DNA of 64,000 nucleotides from Leuctra nigra (Eukaryota; Arthropoda; Insecta; Plecoptera; Leuctridae): the NCBI GenBank assembly GCA_934045905.1, contig OW203768.1, forward strand, positions 22,535,060 to 22,599,059, in the 5' to 3' direction. Below are positions 45,401 through 54,318 of this stretch, piece after piece. Both the position numbers and the translations under genes were made by a program. Below the pieces are notes generated by a model. The model made no database searches. It saw nothing but the letters and a program-made list of their open reading frames with translations, and had not been told where the DNA came from. Every line of letters starts with the position of its first letter. Positions within the stretch are counted from its first letter, which is position 1.

Positions 45401-47813
45401 TGATACACTGATACTGCCTGACAGTGTTTTGTGTGAGCCAAAAGGGGAAGACCAGACGGACAAACGGTTTGGGTTACGTTTCTCTCTAGCGAAGCTCATT
45501 TTATTACTAATTCTATCACAGTGGACTGTTCTTACCTCTATGATTCTATGCTTCCTGTGGGTGCCGCAACAGCGCGCGTGGTCTACGTCGGCACCTCCTC
45601 CCTCATCATACTATCATGCGTACGTGAGTGTTCAAGCTCACATGTTGTTCCAGACGAGCTGTGGCTTCTGGTTGCCTGCGCAGACCGTCAACTTCCTGTG
45701 GGTGCCGCCAGCTGCGCGCGTGGTCTACGTCGGCACCTCCTCCCTCATCATACTATCATGCGTACGTGAGTGTTCAAGCTCACATGTTGTTCCAGACGAG
45801 CTGTGGCTTCTGGTTGCCTGCGCAGACCGTCAACTTCCTGTGGGTGCCGCCAGCAGCGCGCGTGGTCTACGTCGGCACCTCCTCCCTCATCATACTATCA
45901 TGCGTACGCGAGTGTTCAAGCTCACATGTTGTTCCAGACGAGCTGTGGCTTCTGGTTGCCTGCGCAGACCATCAACTTCCTGTGGGTGCCGCAACAGCGC
46001 GCGTGGTCTACGTCGGCACCTCCTCCCTCATCATACTATCATGCGTACGCGAGTGTTCAAGCTCACATGTTGTTCCAGACGAGCTGTGGCTTCTGGTTGC
46101 CTGCGCAGACCATCAACTTCCTGTGGGTGCCGCCAGCAGCGCGCGTGGTCTACGTCGGCACCTCCTCCCTCATCATACTATCATGCGTACGCGAGTGTTC
46201 AAGCTCACATGTTGTTCCAGACGAGCTGTGGCTTCTGGTTGCCTGCGCAGACCATCAACTTCCTGTGGGTGCCGCCAGCAGCGCGCGTGGTCTACGTCGG
46301 CACCTCCTCCCTCATCATACTATCATGCGTACGCGAGTGTTCAAGCTCACATGTTGTTCCAGACGAGCTGTGGCTTCTGGTTGCCTGCGCAGACCGTCAA
46401 CTTCCTGTGGTGGCCGCCAGCAGCGCGCGTGGTCTACGTCGGCACCTCCTCACTCATCATACTATCATGCGTACGCGAGTGTTCAAGCTCACATGTTGTT
46501 CCAGACGAGCTGTGGCTTCTGGTTGCCTGCGCAGACCGTCAACTTCCTGTGGGTGCCGCAACAGCGCGCGTGGTCTACGTCGGCACCTCCTTCCTCATCA
46601 TACTATCATGCGTACACGAGTGTTCAAGCTCACATGTTGTTCCAGACGAGCTGTGGCTTCTGGTTGCCTGCGCAGACCATCAACTTCCTGTGGGTGCCGC
46701 AACAGCGCGCGTGGTCTACGTCGGCACCTCCTCCCTCATCATACTATCATGCGTACGCGAGTGTTCAAGCTCACATGTTGTTCCAGACGAGCTGTGGCTT
46801 CTGGTTGCCTGCGCAGACCATCAACTTCCTGTGGGTGCCGCCAGCAGCGCGCGTGGTCTACGTCGGCACCTCCTCCCTCATCATACTATCATGCGTACGC
46901 GAGTGTTCAAGCTCACATGTTGTTCCAGACGAGCTGTGGCTTCTGGTTGCCTGCGCAGACCATCAACTTCCTGTGGGTGCCGCCAGCAGCGCGCGTGGTC
47001 TACGTCGGCACCTCCTCCCTCATCATACTATCATGCGTACGCGAGTGTTCAAGCTCACATGTTGTTCCAGACGAGCTGTGGCTTCTGGTTGCCTGCGCAG
47101 ACCGTCAACTTCCTGTGGGTGCCGCCAGCAGCGCGCGTGGTCTACGTCGGCACCTCCTCCCTCATCATACTATCATGCGTACGCGAGTGTTCAAGCTCAC
47201 ATGTTGTTCCAGACGAGCTGTGGCTTCTGGTTGCCTGCGCAGACCATCAACTTCCTGTGGGTGCCGCAACAGCGCGCGTGGTCTACGTCGGCACCTCCTC
47301 CCTCATCATACTATCATGCGTACGCGAGTGTTCAAGCTCACATGTTGTTCCAGACGAGCTGTGGCTTCTGGTTGCCTGCGCAGACCATCAACTTCCTGTG
47401 GGTGCCGCCAGCAGCGCGCGTGGTCTACGTCGGCACCTCCTCCCTCATCATACTATCATGCGTACGCGAGTGTACAAGCTCACATGTTGTTCCAGACGAG
47501 CTGTGGCTTCTGGTTGCCTGCGCAGACCGTCAACTTCCTGTGGGTGCCGCAACAGCGCGCGTGGTCTACGTCGGCACCTCCTTCCTCATCATACTATCAT
47601 GCGTACACGAGTGTTCAAGCTCACATGTTGTTCCAGACGAGCTGTGGCTTCTGGTTGCCTGCGCAGACCATCAACTTCCTGTGGGTGCCGCCAGCAGCGC
47701 GCGTGGTCTACGTCGGCACCTCCTCCCTCATCTGGGTCAACATCTTGTGCTGGTTGAAGCGTCAGACAAACGAGCCCCTTGTTCAAGACCTCCTCGACGA
47801 CAACGTCAAATAG
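30294..47813 (+). CDS. Mpv17-like protein (Mpv17/PMP22 family), whole gene span
   Basis: Joining 30308-30436, 43646-43740 (or 43765-43859), 44854-44966, 45270-45340 and 47637-47813 gives 194 residues with matching phases. Family hallmarks are AELSQQ (about 28-33), WLDRRF (78-83), GTAGKTVVKKLLLDQF (85-100), TPP (103-105), SMSLMEGK (113-120), and the C-terminal signature W142-P144-Q146-N149-F150-V153-P154-R158-W169. Four hydrophobic segments lie near residues 17-30, 60-77, 101-117 and 159-176. Known members are small four-helix proteins of the mitochondrial inner membrane or peroxisome, thought to form channels; the exact substrate is unknown. The length fits the family (about 175-200). It is closest in layout to the Mpv17-like branch, but I cannot assign orthology. 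Confidence 0.93.
30692..30714. repeat. Poly(G) tract, 23 G
   Basis: Twenty-three consecutive guanines lie about 255 bp inside the first coding intron. Shorter G or C tracts also occur near 31116-31128, 31921-31938, 33958-33973, 34018-34029 and 34171-34183 in the same intron. In RNA these could form G-quadruplexes on whichever strand is G-rich. Confidence 0.9.
32045..32262. repeat. Imperfect inverted repeat, about 215 bp
   Basis: CGCAGTCGATCTGTGGATTG near 32080 and its reverse complement CAATCCACAGATCGACTGCG near 32227 bracket a 140-bp centre. The outer phrases GCCTAAAGTGACC and GGATGACTTTAGG are also inverted. It is a small foldback or MITE of unknown type. Related phrases (CCTAAATTGGACC, GGTCCAATTAAGG) lie at 32436 and 33170, so it may be part of a larger unit to about 33210. 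Confidence 0.5.
34705..34900. mobile_element. Foldback MITE-like element
   Basis: AATTCAATCTTTTCTCGCAC at about 34717 is mirrored by GTGTGCGAGAAGAGATTGG at about 34860, and AACACTTATCACTATCTC by GAAGATAGTGTTA. The arms are about 45 bp around an AT-rich centre. No coding region is present. Confidence 0.5.
36045..36320. repeat. Dispersed repeat, inverted partner of 22955-24010 with empty hAT site
   Basis: CAAATAAGCGATACGTGA, GCCACTTCTGGCAGAAAC and CAGTCGTGTTCCTTATTTTC are reverse complements of blocks at 22955-24010. The single GCCATAAC at 36175-36182 is the uninterrupted version of the hAT target duplicated at 23111 and 23810. Confidence 0.65.
36945..37048 (+). repeat. Short tandem duplication, about 60 bp
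   Basis: CCGAATACAGTACAGACTGC...CATGTACCTCCAAGAT is followed by CCGAATGCAGTACAGATAGC...CATGTACCTCCAAGAT. The 75-residue frame here reflects this repeat and is not a supported gene. Confidence 0.6.
38781..39576. mobile_element. Tc1-like foldback MITE with TA target duplication
   Basis: Termini are CCGGGTGGCGCAAAAAAAATC and the matching GATTTTTTTGGCGCCACCCGG, each flanked by TA (38779-38780 and 39577-39578). The two arms are inverted repeats of about 350 bp (for example CATATGTGCAAGTTTC and GAAATTTGCACATATG). TA duplication and no coding point to a non-autonomous Tc1/mariner-type element. Confidence 0.8.
40427..41351. mobile_element. hAT-like MITE inserted in the LINE
   Basis: Ends are CAGTGTTGTGACTTA and TAATCACAACACTG, inverted repeats typical of hAT elements. 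The 8-bp flanks ATGAGGAG (40419-40426) and ATGAGGAC (41352-41359) match at 7 of 8 positions. Both sides of the LINE reading frame resume at the junction. The interior is built of short ATCTAGATAA-type palindromic repeats and carries a 5S-derived SINE. Confidence 0.85.
40505..40888 (-). mobile_element. 5S rRNA-derived SINE, best copy
   Basis: The reverse complement reads ACGGCTGGTGTGTTGG, GGTTCTCGTTAGATCACCG, AGGTTAAGCAACATTGAGCG, CGGTCAGCGATTGGATGGG and TGACC: 5S rRNA blocks in order, including the internal promoter. The SINE body ends GAGCCTGGCTCTGTTGAG followed by AATAAAGA. It lies inside the hAT MITE, so it is the youngest of three nested insertions. Confidence 0.88.
43019..43424. mobile_element. 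hAT-like MITE, GC-rich
   Basis: Ends are CATGGGCGTCCGCAGG and CTTGCGGACGCCCATG. The flanks GTTAGGAG (43011-43018) and ATTAGGAG (43425-43432) match at 7 of 8. The interior has TGCGGGGCAGG phrases shared with the element at 23119-23809, so they belong to related families. The 99- and 80-residue frames across it are artefacts. Confidence 0.75.
43646..43740 (+). CDS. Mpv17-like exon 2a (alternative second exon)
   Basis: The acceptor AATGTTGCAG ends at 43645, and the donor CCCCTG|GTAAGC follows 43740. The 95 nt read VPGEPERKLDTASLRRF, then ALFGTLIAPNILYP, and the first two bases of a Trp codon, entering in phase 0 and leaving in phase 2. The LD.AS..R pattern before GT fits the family's second helix. 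It has the same length and phases as exon 2b, with about half of the residues identical, so either can be joined to exon 3. Confidence 0.85.
43765..43859 (+). CDS. Mpv17-like exon 2b (alternative second exon)
   Basis: The acceptor GTGTTGCAG ends at 43764, and the donor ATCCCTG|GTAACT follows 43859. The 95 nt read VPGEPAETLDVENLLHV, then AGYGTIILPNLLHP, plus two bases of a Trp codon, with the same phases as 2a. Only 24 nt lie between the exons, which is too short to be spliced as an intron. Including both would also shift the frame, since 95 is not a multiple of three. The donor here (GTAACT) is weaker than that of 2a (GTAAGC). Confidence 0.83.
44465..44740. mobile_element. hAT MITE in intron 2
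   Basis: Ends CAGCGGTCGGCAA and TTGGCGACCCCTG are inverted repeats, flanked by CTCTAGAC (44457-44464) and CTCTAGAG (44741-44748), 7 of 8 matching. It has the classic CAG-GGTC-GCCAA hAT terminus. A TGCGGGGCAAC phrase is shared with the other hAT-like elements here. A (TGTAA)n microsatellite at about 44394-44436 lies just upstream. Confidence 0.88.
44854..44966 (+). CDS. Mpv17-like exon 3
   Basis: The acceptor GTGTTTAG ends at 44853, and the donor TATGTCA|GTAAGT is close to a perfect consensus. The 113 nt complete the Trp codon and read YQWLDRRFIGTAGKTVVKK, then LLLDQFICTPPLYVVFYV, leaving in phase 1. This is the most conserved part of the family: W-L-D before an amphipathic linker, then L-D-Q and T-P-P at the start of the third helix. 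The 104- and 97-residue frames that overlap it run through the splice sites. Confidence 0.93.
45270..45340 (+). CDS. Mpv17-like exon 4
   Basis: The acceptor TCCTACACAG ends at 45269, and the donor TTCACG|GTAAGA follows 45340. The 71 nt complete a Ser codon and read MSLMEGKTNVFEECKNKF, then VKTFT, leaving in phase 0. G-M-S-x-M-E-G-K is a family hallmark. Here the usual Gly before M-S is Ser because the codon is AGT across the junction. It is short enough to have been missed by frame-length filters. Confidence 0.92.
45359..45518. mobile_element. Short foldback MITE in the last intron
   Basis: AGAATTAGTAATACGCTTCG at the left is mirrored by CGAAGCTCATTTTATTACTA then ATTCTAT at the right; CTAGATAGATACGTAACC is mirrored by GGTTACGTTTCTCTCTAG. 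The element lies between exon 4 and array 2. Confidence 0.65.
45551..47732 (+). repeat. Array 2: about 15 x 141-142-bp units, each a 3' splice site plus last-exon start
   Basis: Each unit is 46 nt of intron end (ATACTATCATGCGTAC through ACATGTTGTTCCAG) plus the first 96 nt of the last Mpv17-like exon. Acceptors (first exon base) are at 45654, 45796, 45938, 46079, 46221, 46363, 46505, 46646, 46787, 46929, 47071, 47213, 47354, 47496 and 47637. The 141-bp units have CCGCAACAGCG for CCGCCAGCAGCG, a 1-nt loss that shifts the frame. The array starts inside a partial exon copy with the 141 form. The first two junctions have GTACGTGAGTG, which is donor-like; the later ones have GTACGCGAG or GTACACGAG. 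Open frames of about 700-800 residues here are read-through of this repeat in all three frames and are not proteins. Confidence 0.95.
47637..47813 (+). CDS. Mpv17-like last exon with stop codon
   Basis: From the last acceptor (TTGTTCCAG) the 177 nt read TSCGFWLPAQTINFLWVPP, AARVVYVGTSSLIWVNIL and CWLKRQTNEPLVQDLLDDN before VK and TAG. This holds the family C-terminal signature and the fourth helix. The last copy has the frame-intact CCGCCAGCAGCG form. The last acceptor was chosen because use of any earlier one would read into the next repeat unit instead of WVNILCWLK. The unique part begins with TGGGTCAAC at 47733. The tail after the helix is short and acidic. Confidence 0.92.
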   Translation, partial: TSCGFWLPAQTINFLWVPPAARVVYVGTSSLIWVNILCWLKRQTNEPLVQDLLDDNVK

Positions 47814-48830
47814 ACATGTACAAGTGTGTGAACTTGACTTTGTCACCGCCGCTTGTTGAACTTCTACGTCCCGCCATACAGACTGATCAGCTGTATCAAG
47901 GCTGAATTGTTTAGCAGTATACAGAACCTGGTCTGCATTACCTGGACAAAACCTAGCGATAAGATTTTACCAAACAAATAGGTTGAGTGTTTACATCCAG
48001 TTTTTAGCCTGTTGAATTATAAAGACACAATATTTCCACAATATGTAATTCGATAATGCGTTTAATCTGCAATAATTAACTCTAAGATATTTTACAAGAA
48101 ATTGTATCGTTATTTCACTGTTTTTCACTGTGAAGATGATTTTTTTATACAAACGTTAAACTGTGTTAAAATTTAATAGACTTTTAACAACCTATAAGGC
48201 GAAGAAATACCAATGAAGACCGTCTCAATTTGTATGATTGCTATAGGGATATGCTCTGACTACTGTAAGAGATGTTCCTAATTATTTTGCAAAGAAAGCT
48301 GAATTTGAAATTCGGCAATTATCTTGGAGATCAAACTTTTAAAAGCAATGACGCACGAAGAGCGAGATTTCCCTAATGGTGATTTAGCAGGTGACCTGTA
48401 ATTATCATGAACCCGACTATTTTAATTTGTACTTGTTGTATTGTTAAGTTTAAATCTGTAAGCACCAACGTGCCTTGAGAAAAGATTTTACTGTGATAGA
48501 ATGATAGTAGGGAATGATATCACATGTTAATTGCAATCCTTTATCATAAAAACACATATTTAAAAATATTAACACGATTTAATATACTTTAGTACAAACA
48601 TGAATATAAGAGTCAGCGAATTGTTGATTCGTATTTCTGAAGTGTTTCTGCAAAGTGCCTTGATAAAAATCTGTGTGGTAGTTATTTAATGCTACATACA
48701 AGTACCTTCATGTACTCATGTGTTCATTCTACAACTATATGTACGAAATGTGCTTATTTCCTGTATTATAAAATAACATGTACTGTAAGGCTACATTTAA
48801 CAATAAAAACTTTATGTTGTTAAAATATAA
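47814..48830 (+). other. Probable 3'UTR of the Mpv17-like gene
   Basis: About 1 kb of AT-rich sequence follows the stop, with no competing gene. A poly(A) signal AATAAA at 48802-48807, followed by a T/GT-rich stretch, is a plausible end. It lies just before a Helitron-like insertion at 48874. Earlier signals cannot be excluded. Confidence 0.5.
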
Positions 48831-48873
48831 ATTAATTTTCCCATAAGTTTCAACTTTGTATACAATGTCAATT

Positions 48874-49685
48874 ACTAGGAAAACGCTCAGTGTAACGCGT
48901 TGATGAGCGAGCACGGGTACGTGCAAATTCTCGAACCGGAAATGCGTACACAACGCACAGAAAACATAATATACATCCATATTGAATTGATTATGATATC
49001 AACTTAAAAGTACATGCTTTTCATCGAAACTTTAAAATAGAATCTAAGCACCTGGTTCATAAAGCAAATCAGAATCAATTCAATTGGCACTGGAAAACAT
49101 TCATTTCGATACTTCATTACTGACAGATATTCAAAATGTCAATAAGTTCATACGTTCTTAACTGATTGGGATGAAATTTTGTAAAATAAGAGACAATATT
49201 GGTCTTAATGATCATGCAAAATATGAGTTTGATCAGAATTATCGAAGACCGTTTTCATTTTTCAGCCTATCAGGAGATATTTATTTAAATTTTAACCAAT
49301 GAATGGATTTCAAAAAAAATTATGGTATGCAAACAGAGAAGGTTGGTTTTACATGTGTGCAAAATTTCAGCTCGATCAAAGAAAAACTCTGACCTGTATA
49401 GCCAAAATATGATTTGATCAGATTTATCGAAGACCAGTTTCATTTTTCAACCTACCATCAGGAGATGTTTATTTAAATTTTAACCAATCAATGGATTTCA
49501 AAAAAATTAGGGTCTGCAAACAGAAAAGGTTGTCTTCACATGTGTGCAAAATTTCAGCTCGATCGAAGAAAAACTCCGACCTGTATACCTTCAGGTAACA
49601 GAAAAGACAAAAAAAAAAACAAAAAAAAAACAGAGGTCCGTGCCAAAAGAGCCAAAAGGAGACGCTCGCTTCGCTCGCTCGCTCA
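48874..49685 (-). mobile_element. Helitron-like element, copy E
   Basis: On the minus strand it begins TTGAGCGAGCGAGCGAAGCG and ends CACTGAGCGTTTTCCTAGT at 48874. A segment of about 180 bp is tandemly duplicated inside it: the phrases ATGTGTGCAAAATTTCAGCT and TTTTAACCAATCAATGG or near matches each occur twice (about 49270-49390 and 49450-49575). No protein is encoded. Confidence 0.72.
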
Positions 49686-49869
49686 ATCAACTCTATGATG
49701 GGATGTATTACGATTTTGAAGATAATATGTTTAAAAATGTTAGAAATTCAGAAGATTTGGTTGAATCAATTTGATCGGAACATTTTGATTTTTGTTTACC
49801 ATCAATTAGAACAGGTCAGGGCAAACTACGACCCGCGACGTTTTCTTTGCTGTGGCCAGCTGTGTCTGT

Positions 49870-50260
49870 ACATCATTATTATTATTAATTGTCTTTTTAT
49901 TGAATGCACAAGAACAAACACAGATACAAGCACAATCAATATCAGGTTCCACCATGACTCATGGCTTTTCCACCTAACCATAAACCAATACTTAAATACT
50001 CATTGTATTTAATTGTTAAAAATAAATAGTAAAAAAACACAACATGAGTCACTAAAAACTACATAGGTGCGGTTACAATAAAAAACTATCCGACAAAGCA
50101 AACAGCTCGCTGTAAATACGTTTTCTATACACATGGGAATAAGTAGCAAGATGTGGAAGAGAATTGAGAAATTTAATATTTTTTTTACAAATGGTGGCAT
50201 ATGTGGGATTTTATAGTTGTTAATTTTATATTTAATTAATAAGGGTTGTTGACCCACATC
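49870..50260 (-). mobile_element. Possible LINE 3' tail with ATT repeats
   Basis: A short (ATT)n run at 49876-49892 is followed by GTCTTTTTATTGAATGC, which on the minus strand reads as the end of a retrotransposon (GCATTCAATAAAAAGAC then AAT repeats). No RT motif could be read. The frames of 105 and 82 residues are not supported. Confidence 0.3.
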
Positions 50261-51065
50261 TCCTCCTAATAATGTATCCGGATAATGTATTCATTTTGTG
50301 GCCCGCTCTCATATTTCATCTCAATGCGGCCCTTCAGGAAAACAGTTTGTCCATTAAAATGTTAACCGATCGATTGCCTGGTAGGTTGTAATACGTAGCC
50401 TTTACATAATGTACGGTCAACTCATTATGTTGTGATAAAACTTACCCCCTATCGCGACTACCAGTCGTACACAGACGTAGTATAAGTTGCCTAGGTGGAT
50501 TGATATTTATTTACAGAGGGATGATTTGCAAGATGCAAGATAAAAGACAAACTTAATATTATCACGTAGTACATTTTCAATTTCTTGCTTTGTTAATTAG
50601 TAATAATTAGTTGATTTTTGGTGAAAAGGATTTTTATTCTTGTCTCGCTGAGTGCCGTATGAAATTTAATTTAAAAAAATGTTCCAAGTGATTGTCTTTT
50701 ATCTAATCATGATTAAAATTTGAGATGAATTGGTTAACGGGTTTGGTCTCCAATCGTATCGGAATTTCATTTAACTTTTGCACGGTTTTGTTGAATAACT
50801 GGCGCCTAATTAACAATGCAAGAAGCAAAAATTAAAATGTGCTACTAATATACAATCAGACTGATCATGTGAACATCCAATCAAAGTTACACCCACTTAT
50901 GAAACAATATTTCTCTCTCAATTTGCTAAAACAGTACATTTTCCTCCTCCCATAATGGATCGTAAAATCGCTTGCTATCATTGTTGTAGTCTCGACCATT
51001 CATTGTCAATGTTGGGTCTGAGAGATGATTTGACGCATTTTGATTTTACGACAGGGTCTAATCTA
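50261..51065. other. Non-coding stretch with a repeat shared with 2890-2930
   Basis: ATAAAACTTACCCCCTATCG followed by CGACTACCAGTCGT (about 50434-50468) is the reverse complement of a segment at about 2893-2926, so both belong to one dispersed repeat. Nothing else was recognised. Confidence 0.45.
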
Positions 51066-51390
51066 TTGTTGAGCGAGCGTAGCGAGCGACTCCATTCTGC
51101 ACTTTGGACACTTTCTCTGTATTTTGTTTGTGTTTGGCCAGACGCCACAGGTCACAATTTTTTCCGATCGAGCTGAAATTTTGCCCACATTATTCTAATA
51201 TCATTCTAGCTTAATCGAGAATAGTTTTTGAGAGCTGACATCTGATTGGTTCACAATGAAAATATCTCACGATTGGTCGAAAACCAAAATGCTCCGATTT
51301 AGTTCTAAGACTACCATGTTCTCTTATTTTACAAGTTTTCAGTCCAATCGGTAGAGAATGTATATACTTATTGACATTTAATAAGTAAAG
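51066..51390 (+). mobile_element. Helitron-like element, 5' fragment
   Basis: It begins TGAGCGAGCGTAGCGAGCG and continues TTTCCGATCGAGCTGAAAT and GATTGGTTCACAATG as in copy F. It stops after TTATTGACATTTAATAAG without a 3' terminus. Confidence 0.6.
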
Positions 51391-51394
51391 TCAA

Positions 51395-53793
51395 GGAAAG
51401 TCAAGGACTTTCCTTAAACACTTCGAAGACAGTATCAATGATTATAGGGAGCAAATGTCAACGAATCAAAATACTTAATAGCGAGTTTAAATTAAATATA
51501 AATGGTTGTACAATTCCCATTTCAGAAACTTCAAGGAATTTAGGTTTAATCATGGATAGCCAAATGACATACACAGATCATATTCAGAAAGCAAGCAGCA
51601 AAGCTTACGGCAAACTTCGAACATTGCAAAGATTTAAACAAATCCTGACCAGGTCAACAAAAACAAAGCTTGTTGAGGCACTTATAATATCAAATCTAGT
51701 AAAGCGGTCGCTCCACGCCAGCCAAGTCGTACGGCGCGCACACTCACACAACATACCGTTCAAACCTAAAGGCTGGAGCAACCCACTTTTACTGTAAGCA
51801 TCAAAGTGGCATTTTCGGCCTACTGGATCTTAAAAGTGGGAAATCTCACATTGTTGCGAAATATTTTAATTTAGAGCTATGGCCCACCCTACCTTATATT
51901 CCAAGTTTGGCAATAATAAGTTATGCCTCTTGCGAGCTGGAAGACCTTGAAAACCGTGAAATTGCACGGCTTTCTTCAGATTATAATGAATATGATGATT
52001 CATCTTCCAATAAATTCCGCGGTCTCCGCCACAGCCTAAACGGCTAAGTCGATTGACCCAAAATTTTCACCACATATACAGCTCGTCTGCCTGATGATAC
52101 CTTGCCCTTAAGAATTTTTTGTGCCGCCATTTTGAAACCGGAAGTGACGTCATATCTCAAAAACGGCTAGACCGATCGGAACGAAATTTGCGCCAATCGA
52201 TTCAGACGGTCCTCTATATGAAATATCAATAGTCGAAATATACATTTACTATTACCGAAACCGGAAATGACGTCATAAAAATGAAAAATCAGACTTTAAT
52301 CACCTCTTTCTACAATAACTACACATTCAGAAGGCTTATAATGATACATAACATTTATAGAAATAAATTATAGGCGGCAGTGATTTCAGCCGCCATTTTG
52401 TTAACCAGAAGTGATGCTATATCTCGAAAACGGCTGGGCCGATTAGAACGAAGCTTTCGCTTTTCTTCATGTTATATCATATGTTATATTTAGTAACAAA
52501 CTCAACTTTTCAAAGTAACCAAATCGGAAATGGCTTATTTTTTTAAAGGAATTAGACATTGTTGCTCCGATATGTGCTACAAGTTGTGAGAATAATCTAA
52601 AAAAACGAGTTATATCCCCATAAAAAACACTCCGTGTAAATATACCAGCCAAGTCTCTTCAACTATAAATAAAATATAAGAAATCTAAATATTCATCACT
52701 GAAAAGTAGTGATATCAAAAAATGGGCCAAGTCAAAACTTAATAAAAACCAAAATATACTTGGCGCATCGTTTTTTAAAGCATTTAGGTATATTATATTA
52801 TGTATAGATGTAGGTAGATTTTATGTAAATTTCACATCTGGCCTATACTTCTAAATTATCTATTTCCACGATGCGCCAAGTATATTTTGGTTTTTATTAA
52901 GTTTTGACTTGGCCCATTTTTTGATATCACTACTTTTCAGTGCTGAATATTTAGATTTCTTATATTTTTTTATAGTTGAAGAGACTTGGCTGGTATATTT
53001 ACACGGAGTGTTTTTTATGGGTTTAAATTACTGCGACGTTGTTTACGGATCATGCATTTCAAAGAAAGATATAGGACGTGTTCAGAAAGTCCAGAATTCT
53101 TGTGCCAGGTTTATATTCAATATTAAGAGAATTGACACCATATAAGTCCCTACATTCAGAAACTTCATTGGTTGAAGATGGAAGCAAGAAGGAATCTTCA
53201 CTTGACATGCGCAACGCACAAGATACTGTTAACAGGAGAACCTAAATATTTGAATGATAAGTTAAGAAGACGACAAGATATTCACGGAAGAGATACGCGG
53301 TCCAAAGAAAAGCTAGACTTTGGCACTCATCGAGGTACAAAATTTAAGAATTGTTTTTCATATTCAGCCTCGGTAGCGTATAATGCAACAACTAAAGAAG
53401 AGCAGACATTAAGTTTAATACCATTCAAGACACTAGTCAAGAACAAACTCACGCTAATTCAAGAAAGAGAATTCACGAAGTAATGAGATTGGAAGACAAG
53501 AATCAAGATTACATCCTGCTGAAAATGTTTTTTCAGTGGTTTTCCCTCAGCTAAAAAGCAAATGCTTGGATGCTCTTCCAATATTACCACTGATATTGAA
53601 GCACAACTATGTATAATGACTATTATAAATAACTTAGGAAGAAATAGGTAAACGGTGAAGAGGTGAAGAAGCTGAAGAGAAGAGATGGATGTATGGAAGA
53701 TCAACGACTCGATTGTTGAATACAGACCAATTGTGTACCTATTTTATGTGCTCAATAAATTACATTATTATTATTATTATTATTATTATTAAA
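51395..53793 (+). mobile_element. CR1-like LINE, RT 3' part, split by element X
   Basis: At 51438-51700 the frame reads GTT-like palm-to-thumb sequence: GCTIPISETSRNLGLIMDS, QMTYTDHIQKASSKAYGKL and TKLVEALIISNL. It resumes at 53024 with NYCDVVYGSCISKKDIGRV, QKVQNSCARFIFNIKRID and, in another frame (53172-53483), KMEARRNLHLTCATHKILL, DTRSKEKLDFGTHRGTKF and SYSASVAYNA. This order is typical of the C-terminus of CR1-group non-LTR reverse transcriptases in insects. The 3' end CTCAATAAATTAC is followed by (ATT)n at 53765-53793. It is truncated, frameshifted and interrupted. Confidence 0.85.
51698..53024 (-). mobile_element. Element 'X', copy 2, inserted in the CR1-like LINE
   Basis: It begins (minus strand end) CTAGTAAAGCGGTCGCTCC and ends ACACGGAGTGTTTTTTATGGG. 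The LINE frame reads ISNL before it and NYCDVV after it. The flanks suggest a TA at the join, but the exact duplication is ambiguous. The foldback part is 52616-53020. The motif GCCGCCATTTTGAAACCGG followed by AAGTGACGTCAT at 52125-52155 is the reverse complement of the X module, and a second module (CCGGAAATGACGTCAT) is near 52262. Confidence 0.72.
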
Positions 53794-53959
53794 TAGAATG
53801 TCAGAAGAAATTTGTCGACATTTAATTTCCAGTGTAGATCTGTTTTTCTTTATGGATCAGAGTGTATAGATGACTATTCTCAGTTTCAATGAAGTCAGGT
53901 AATTTTATTGTGATCAAGTGGATCGTATTTCAATTCCCCATAGATGTATATTACGTATG

Positions 53960-54043
53960 TTTTCTGTGCGTTACGATATTCCGGTTGGAGATATTGCGCG
54001 TTTGGGTGCTCGCTCATCAACGCGCAACACCGAGCGTTTTCCT
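53960..54043 (+). mobile_element. Helitron-like 3' end, truncated
   Basis: GTGCTCGCTCATCAACGCG then CAACACCGAGCGTTTTCCT matches the family 3' end, but the terminal CTAGT is lost (CCTTTAAG). Confidence 0.55.
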
Positions 54044-54129
54044 TTAAGTAACGAGAACAATGCATGTGTCTTGTAAATTAACCATCTGTCGTCATCAGGA
54101 GGTGCTGAACTCGAGTTAAACTGCATCTA

Positions 54130-54318
54130 ACACGATTAGCTCGGCTCACGCGATCGGCTGGAAATATCCGAAGCCTTGTCCGTGCGACACTTGTAGGGGT
54201 TGTGTTTAAAGCAGTCGTGTCGCAGTCGGAGTGTCAGTGTGTCGCTGGCAGTGTGACATGGAACTATCCCGACAAGTGTGCGCGCGCAACAGCGCCATGG
54301 CAGGGAACTTCACCAGAT
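54130..54318 (+). CDS. Candidate first coding exon that may splice into array 3
   Basis: A GC-richer leader (TCGTGTCGCAGTCGGAGTG then TCAGTGTG, initiator-like) precedes an ATG at 54258. The frame reads MELSRQVCARNSAMAGNFTR over 20 codons plus one nucleotide, T, and then a good donor, GAT|GTAAGC, at 54318. The exon would leave in phase 1. Array 3 units supply an acceptor in exactly the matching phase (AT completes TAT, then NVSDTQQAEDLLGH...), so this gene's second exon may start in the array. I do not recognise the protein. GTG further upstream (54231) is not a credible eukaryotic start. Confidence 0.4.

Noticed and set aside
45429..47905. Three overlapping + strand frames of 700-800 residues across array 2
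   Set aside because: They are read-through of a 141-142-bp repeat in all three frames. The true coding part is only the last exon from 47637, which completes an Mpv17-family protein; the rest repeats intron sequence.
49469..49690. Membrane-like 73-residue minus-strand frame
   Set aside because: Its Phe-rich run comes from the A-rich tract of the Helitron-like copy.
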